In this document: in pieces, positions 6,041 through 6,587 of the stretch
Layout: every line of letters begins with the position of its first letter
Position numbering within the stretch: the stretch's first letter is position 1
Assembly: GCA_002451175.1 (NCBI GenBank)
Contig: DKBI01000143.1
Coordinates: 3,518 to 10,104, forward strand
Direction: 5' to 3'
Length of the DNA: 6,587 nucleotides
DNA from: Betaproteobacteria bacterium UBA6904
GTDB taxonomy: Bacteria; Pseudomonadota; Gammaproteobacteria; Burkholderiales; SG8-39
Program-made: the position numbers and the translations under genes
The notes under the pieces: generated by a model
Told to the model about the DNA's origin: nothing
Database searches by the model: none
What the model saw: the letters and a program-made list of their open reading frames with translations, nothing else

Positions 6041-6587
6041 AAGTGCTCGTCACCGGCGCGGCCGGATTCATCGGCATGCATTGCGCCGAACGGCTTGTCG
6101 CGCGCGGCGACACGGTGATCGGCGTGGACAACCTGTCGCCTTACTATTCCGTGGAGCTGAAGCAGGCGCGGCTGGCGAGGCTCGCGGGACTGGCCGGCTT
6201 TCGCTTCCAGCGCCTCGACCTCGCGGACGGCGTCTCGCTCGAGGCGCTGTTCGGCGCCGAATCCCCCGATCTGGTGCTGCACCTTGCCGCGCAGCCGGGG
6301 GTGCGCTACTCGCTCGAGAACCCGGCGAGCTACGTGCAATCCAACCTCGTCGCCTTCGCCAACCTGCTCGAGTGCTGTCGCCGCCACGCGCCGCGGCACC
6401 TCGTCTACGCCTCGAGCTCGAGCGTCTACGGCGGCAACGCCAAGTTGCCGTGGGCCGAGGACGACAACGTCGACCATCCCGTGAGCCTCTACGCGGCGAC
6501 GAAGAAGTCGAACGAGCTGATGGCGCACGTCTACAGCCACCTGTTCGCGCTGCCCACGACGGGCCTGCGCTTCTTCACCGTCTACGG
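6037..6587 (+). CDS. UDP-glucuronate 4-epimerase-like NAD-dependent sugar epimerase (5' part, cut by window edge)
   Basis: The first 183 codons of an extended short-chain dehydrogenase/reductase that acts on sugar nucleotides. The NAD-binding Rossmann motif is TGAAGFIG (6-13). [19 protein letters not shown] (31-49) is the insertion typical of UDP-glucuronate 4-epimerases (CapI/LspL type) and differs from Gal[16 protein letters not shown] (82-96) and [11 protein letters not shown] (102-112) follow. The catalytic Ser lies in [10 protein letters not shown] (124-133), and the YxxxK pair is Y152 and K156 in [26 protein letters not shown] runs to the edge. Such enzymes interconvert UDP-glucuronate and UDP-galacturonate for LPS core, O-antigen or capsule. 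The ATG overlaps the waaE-like stop (ATGA, 6037-6040), indicating one operon. The superfamily is certain; substrate is probable but not proven, and the C-terminal substrate domain is outside the window. Confidence 0.92.
   Translation, partial: MKVLVTGAAGFIGMHCAERLVARGDTVIGVDNLSPYYSVELKQARLARLAGLAGFRFQRLDLADGVSLEALFGAESPDLVLHLAAQPGVRYSLENPASYVQSNLVAFANLLECCRRHAPRHLVYASSSSVYGGNAKLPWAEDDNVDHPVSLYAATKKSNELMAHVYSHLFALPTTGLRFFTVY

Overview
The window reads as a chromosomal housekeeping and envelope-biogenesis locus from a high-GC Gram-negative bacterium, most likely a betaproteobacterium. The pointers are strong G/C preference at third codon positions, a PIMT-like gene directly upstream of tolC, waaA and waaC of proteobacterial type, and a family 2 core glycosyltransferase next to them. 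I see no mobile element, CRISPR array, tRNA or rRNA.

Layout from left to right. (1) Positions 1-769, minus strand: the first 256 codons of thiC (HMP-P synthase, thiamine biosynthesis), cut by the left edge. (2) Positions 770-1034: a divergent regulatory region. It holds a TPP riboswitch for thiC (821-911, minus), its probable promoter (921-950, minus) and a consensus -10 for the rightward genes (1004-1009, plus). (3) Positions 1035-3031, plus strand: a two-gene unit of a PIMT-family methyltransferase and tolC, 14 bp apart. (4) Positions 3009-5206, minus strand: waaC followed by waaA, joined by a 4-bp GTGA overlap. waaA converges on tolC and the two coding ends overlap by 23 bp. (5) Positions 5207-5281: a 75-bp divergent promoter region with facing -10-like hexamers. 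(6) Positions 5282-6587, plus strand: a WaaE/KdtX-type family 2 glycosyltransferase, then (4-bp ATGA overlap) the 5' part of a UDP-glucuronate 4-epimerase-like gene, cut by the right edge.

How the genes work together. waaA (Kdo transfer to lipid A) and waaC (first heptose onto Kdo) build the inner core of LPS. The waaE-like enzyme probably adds a hexose to that core, and the epimerase probably supplies UDP-galacturonate or a related sugar nucleotide. TolC is the outer-membrane exit duct. thiC is unrelated metabolically and carries its own thiamine-sensing control.

The genes are of known families and I found no undescribed system. The points most worth a second look are: the PIMT homologue that lacks the family's substrate-binding motif, the expression platform of the TPP riboswitch, the overlapping tolC/waaA ends with a strong hairpin just past the tolC stop, and the head-to-head promoter between waaC and waaE.
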